A DNA stretch of 6,557 nucleotides. Origin: Ilumatobacteraceae bacterium. GTDB lineage: Bacteria > Actinomycetota > Acidimicrobiia > Acidimicrobiales > Ilumatobacteraceae. The stretch's first letter is position 1. The number at the start of each line of letters is the position of its first letter. The stretch spans positions 1-6,557 of the forward strand of contig JAIOXC010000073.1 in NCBI GenBank assembly GCA_021741795.1. Reading direction: 5' to 3'. Shown here piece after piece: positions 6,090 through 6,557 of the stretch. The notes below the pieces were generated by a model that did not search any database, was not told where the DNA came from, and was given only the letters and a program-made list of their open reading frames with translations. The position numbers and the translations under genes were made by a program.

Positions 6090-6557
6090 CTACTCAATAC
6101 TTGCTGATAGACCGCAAGTGTTTGTGCATTAATGATTTCTGACGAGAATTCAGTTTCGACACGATGACGACCTTCGGCAGCCATCGCTATTCGTATGTCA
6201 TCGTTATCAAGCAATGTGATGAGTGCTTTTGCAAGGGCCACCGAGTCTCGCGGTTCAACAAGTAATCCATTACGACCATTCTCAATAGATTCGCGACAAC
6301 CAGGAACGTTGGTCGTAACGACAGCACGCTGGGCTGCCCCTGCCTCGATCAAAACCTTTCCAAATCCTTCGCGGTAGGAAGGCAAGCAAACGATGTGGCT
6401 TTGCTGCAGCAATTGGGGGACATCTTCGCGGTATCCCAACCAGGAAACCAAACCTTCGGCCACCCAGGTTTCGATTTGATCGCTGGTCAACGCCGTGGGG
6501 TTACCAGGATCGGTGTCTCCGACTAGCCAAAAAATCACATCTGGGTGAGACCGTTTG
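6086..6557 (-). CDS. GT4-type (glycosyltransferase group 1) enzyme, C-terminal half
   Basis: The frame is open to the right edge of the window, so the N-terminal acceptor-binding domain lies outside and 156 residues remain; an internal GTG at 6538 is not the true start. The visible part is the nucleotide-sugar-binding Rossmann domain of a GT-B retaining enzyme: a K-R-S-H-P-D-V-I-F-W-L-V-G-D strand at the edge, D-P-G-N-P, then V-S-W-L-G-Y-R-E-D-V, C-L-P-S-Y-R-E-G-F-G-K-V-L-I-E (the E-x7-E motif, both Glu present), T-N-V-P-G-C-R-E, and N-G-L-L-V-E-P-R-D. The D-P-G-N-P form is common in sugar transferases of O-antigen and capsule clusters. It ends with an ATGA overlap into the polyprenyl-phosphate transferase. 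Probable role: adding a sugar to the lipid-linked glycan at the cytoplasmic face of the membrane. Donor and acceptor are unknown. Confidence 0.9.
   Translation of the reverse strand, partial: KRSHPDVIFWLVGDTDPGNPTALTSDQIETWVAEGLVSWLGYREDVPQLLQQSHIVCLPSYREGFGKVLIEAGAAQRAVVTTNVPGCRESIENGRNGLLVEPRDSVALAKALITLLDNDDIRIAMAAEGRHRVETEFSSEIINAQTLAVYQQVLSR

Noticed and set aside
6086..6538. Complete 150-residue protein starting at GTG 6538
   Set aside because: The frame continues upstream to the window edge with family-typical residues (H-P-D before V-I-F-W), so the gene is truncated by the window and not a short protein.

Overview
The window reads as a piece of an actinobacterial chromosome of intermediate GC. 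I infer this from three things: a Tad (tight adherence, type IVb Flp pilus) assembly locus whose small TadE/TadG-like proteins have the actinobacterial form, a SARP-type (winged-helix plus BTAD) regulator fused to membrane helices, and a deazaflavin (F420)-dependent nitroreductase-family protein. Acidimicrobiia (for example Ilumatobacter relatives) would fit, but that placement is inference and was not tested.

Plus strand, 2-4585: a tightly packed Tad operon. In order it holds the 3' end of tadB, tadC, a small Flp-like pilin, a TadE-like minor pilin, a canonical TadE, a small TadG-like protein, and a 633-residue membrane-anchored SARP/BTAD protein. Junctions are 4-base overlaps or gaps of 1-2 bases everywhere except a 102-base gap before the pilin. 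That gap holds a strong Shine-Dalgarno sequence, a short perfect hairpin and a possible 31-codon ORF. TadB and TadC would form the inner-membrane platform. The four small single-helix proteins would be the pilin and pseudopilins. The ATPase (TadA), TadZ and prepilin peptidase are not in view and presumably lie upstream or elsewhere.

Plus strand, 4623-5060: a F420-dependent nitroreductase-family gene, possibly transcribed leaderlessly from its own promoter rather than with the Tad operon.

Minus strand, 5061-6557: a glycan locus converging on the Tad side. A GT4-type glycosyltransferase (its 5' end lies beyond the window) overlaps by 4 bases a WbpL/WecA-like polyprenyl-phosphate glycosyl-1-phosphate transferase. 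The two would act in building a lipid-linked surface polysaccharide. The convergent stop codons at 5060/5061 abut with no intergenic base.

I see no mobile element, tRNA, rRNA or CRISPR, and no gene-free stretch over about 100 bases. The points most worth a second look are the pilin-like proteins that lack the usual Glu at +5 of the prepilin site, and the membrane-tethered SARP regulator translated from the end of the Tad operon.
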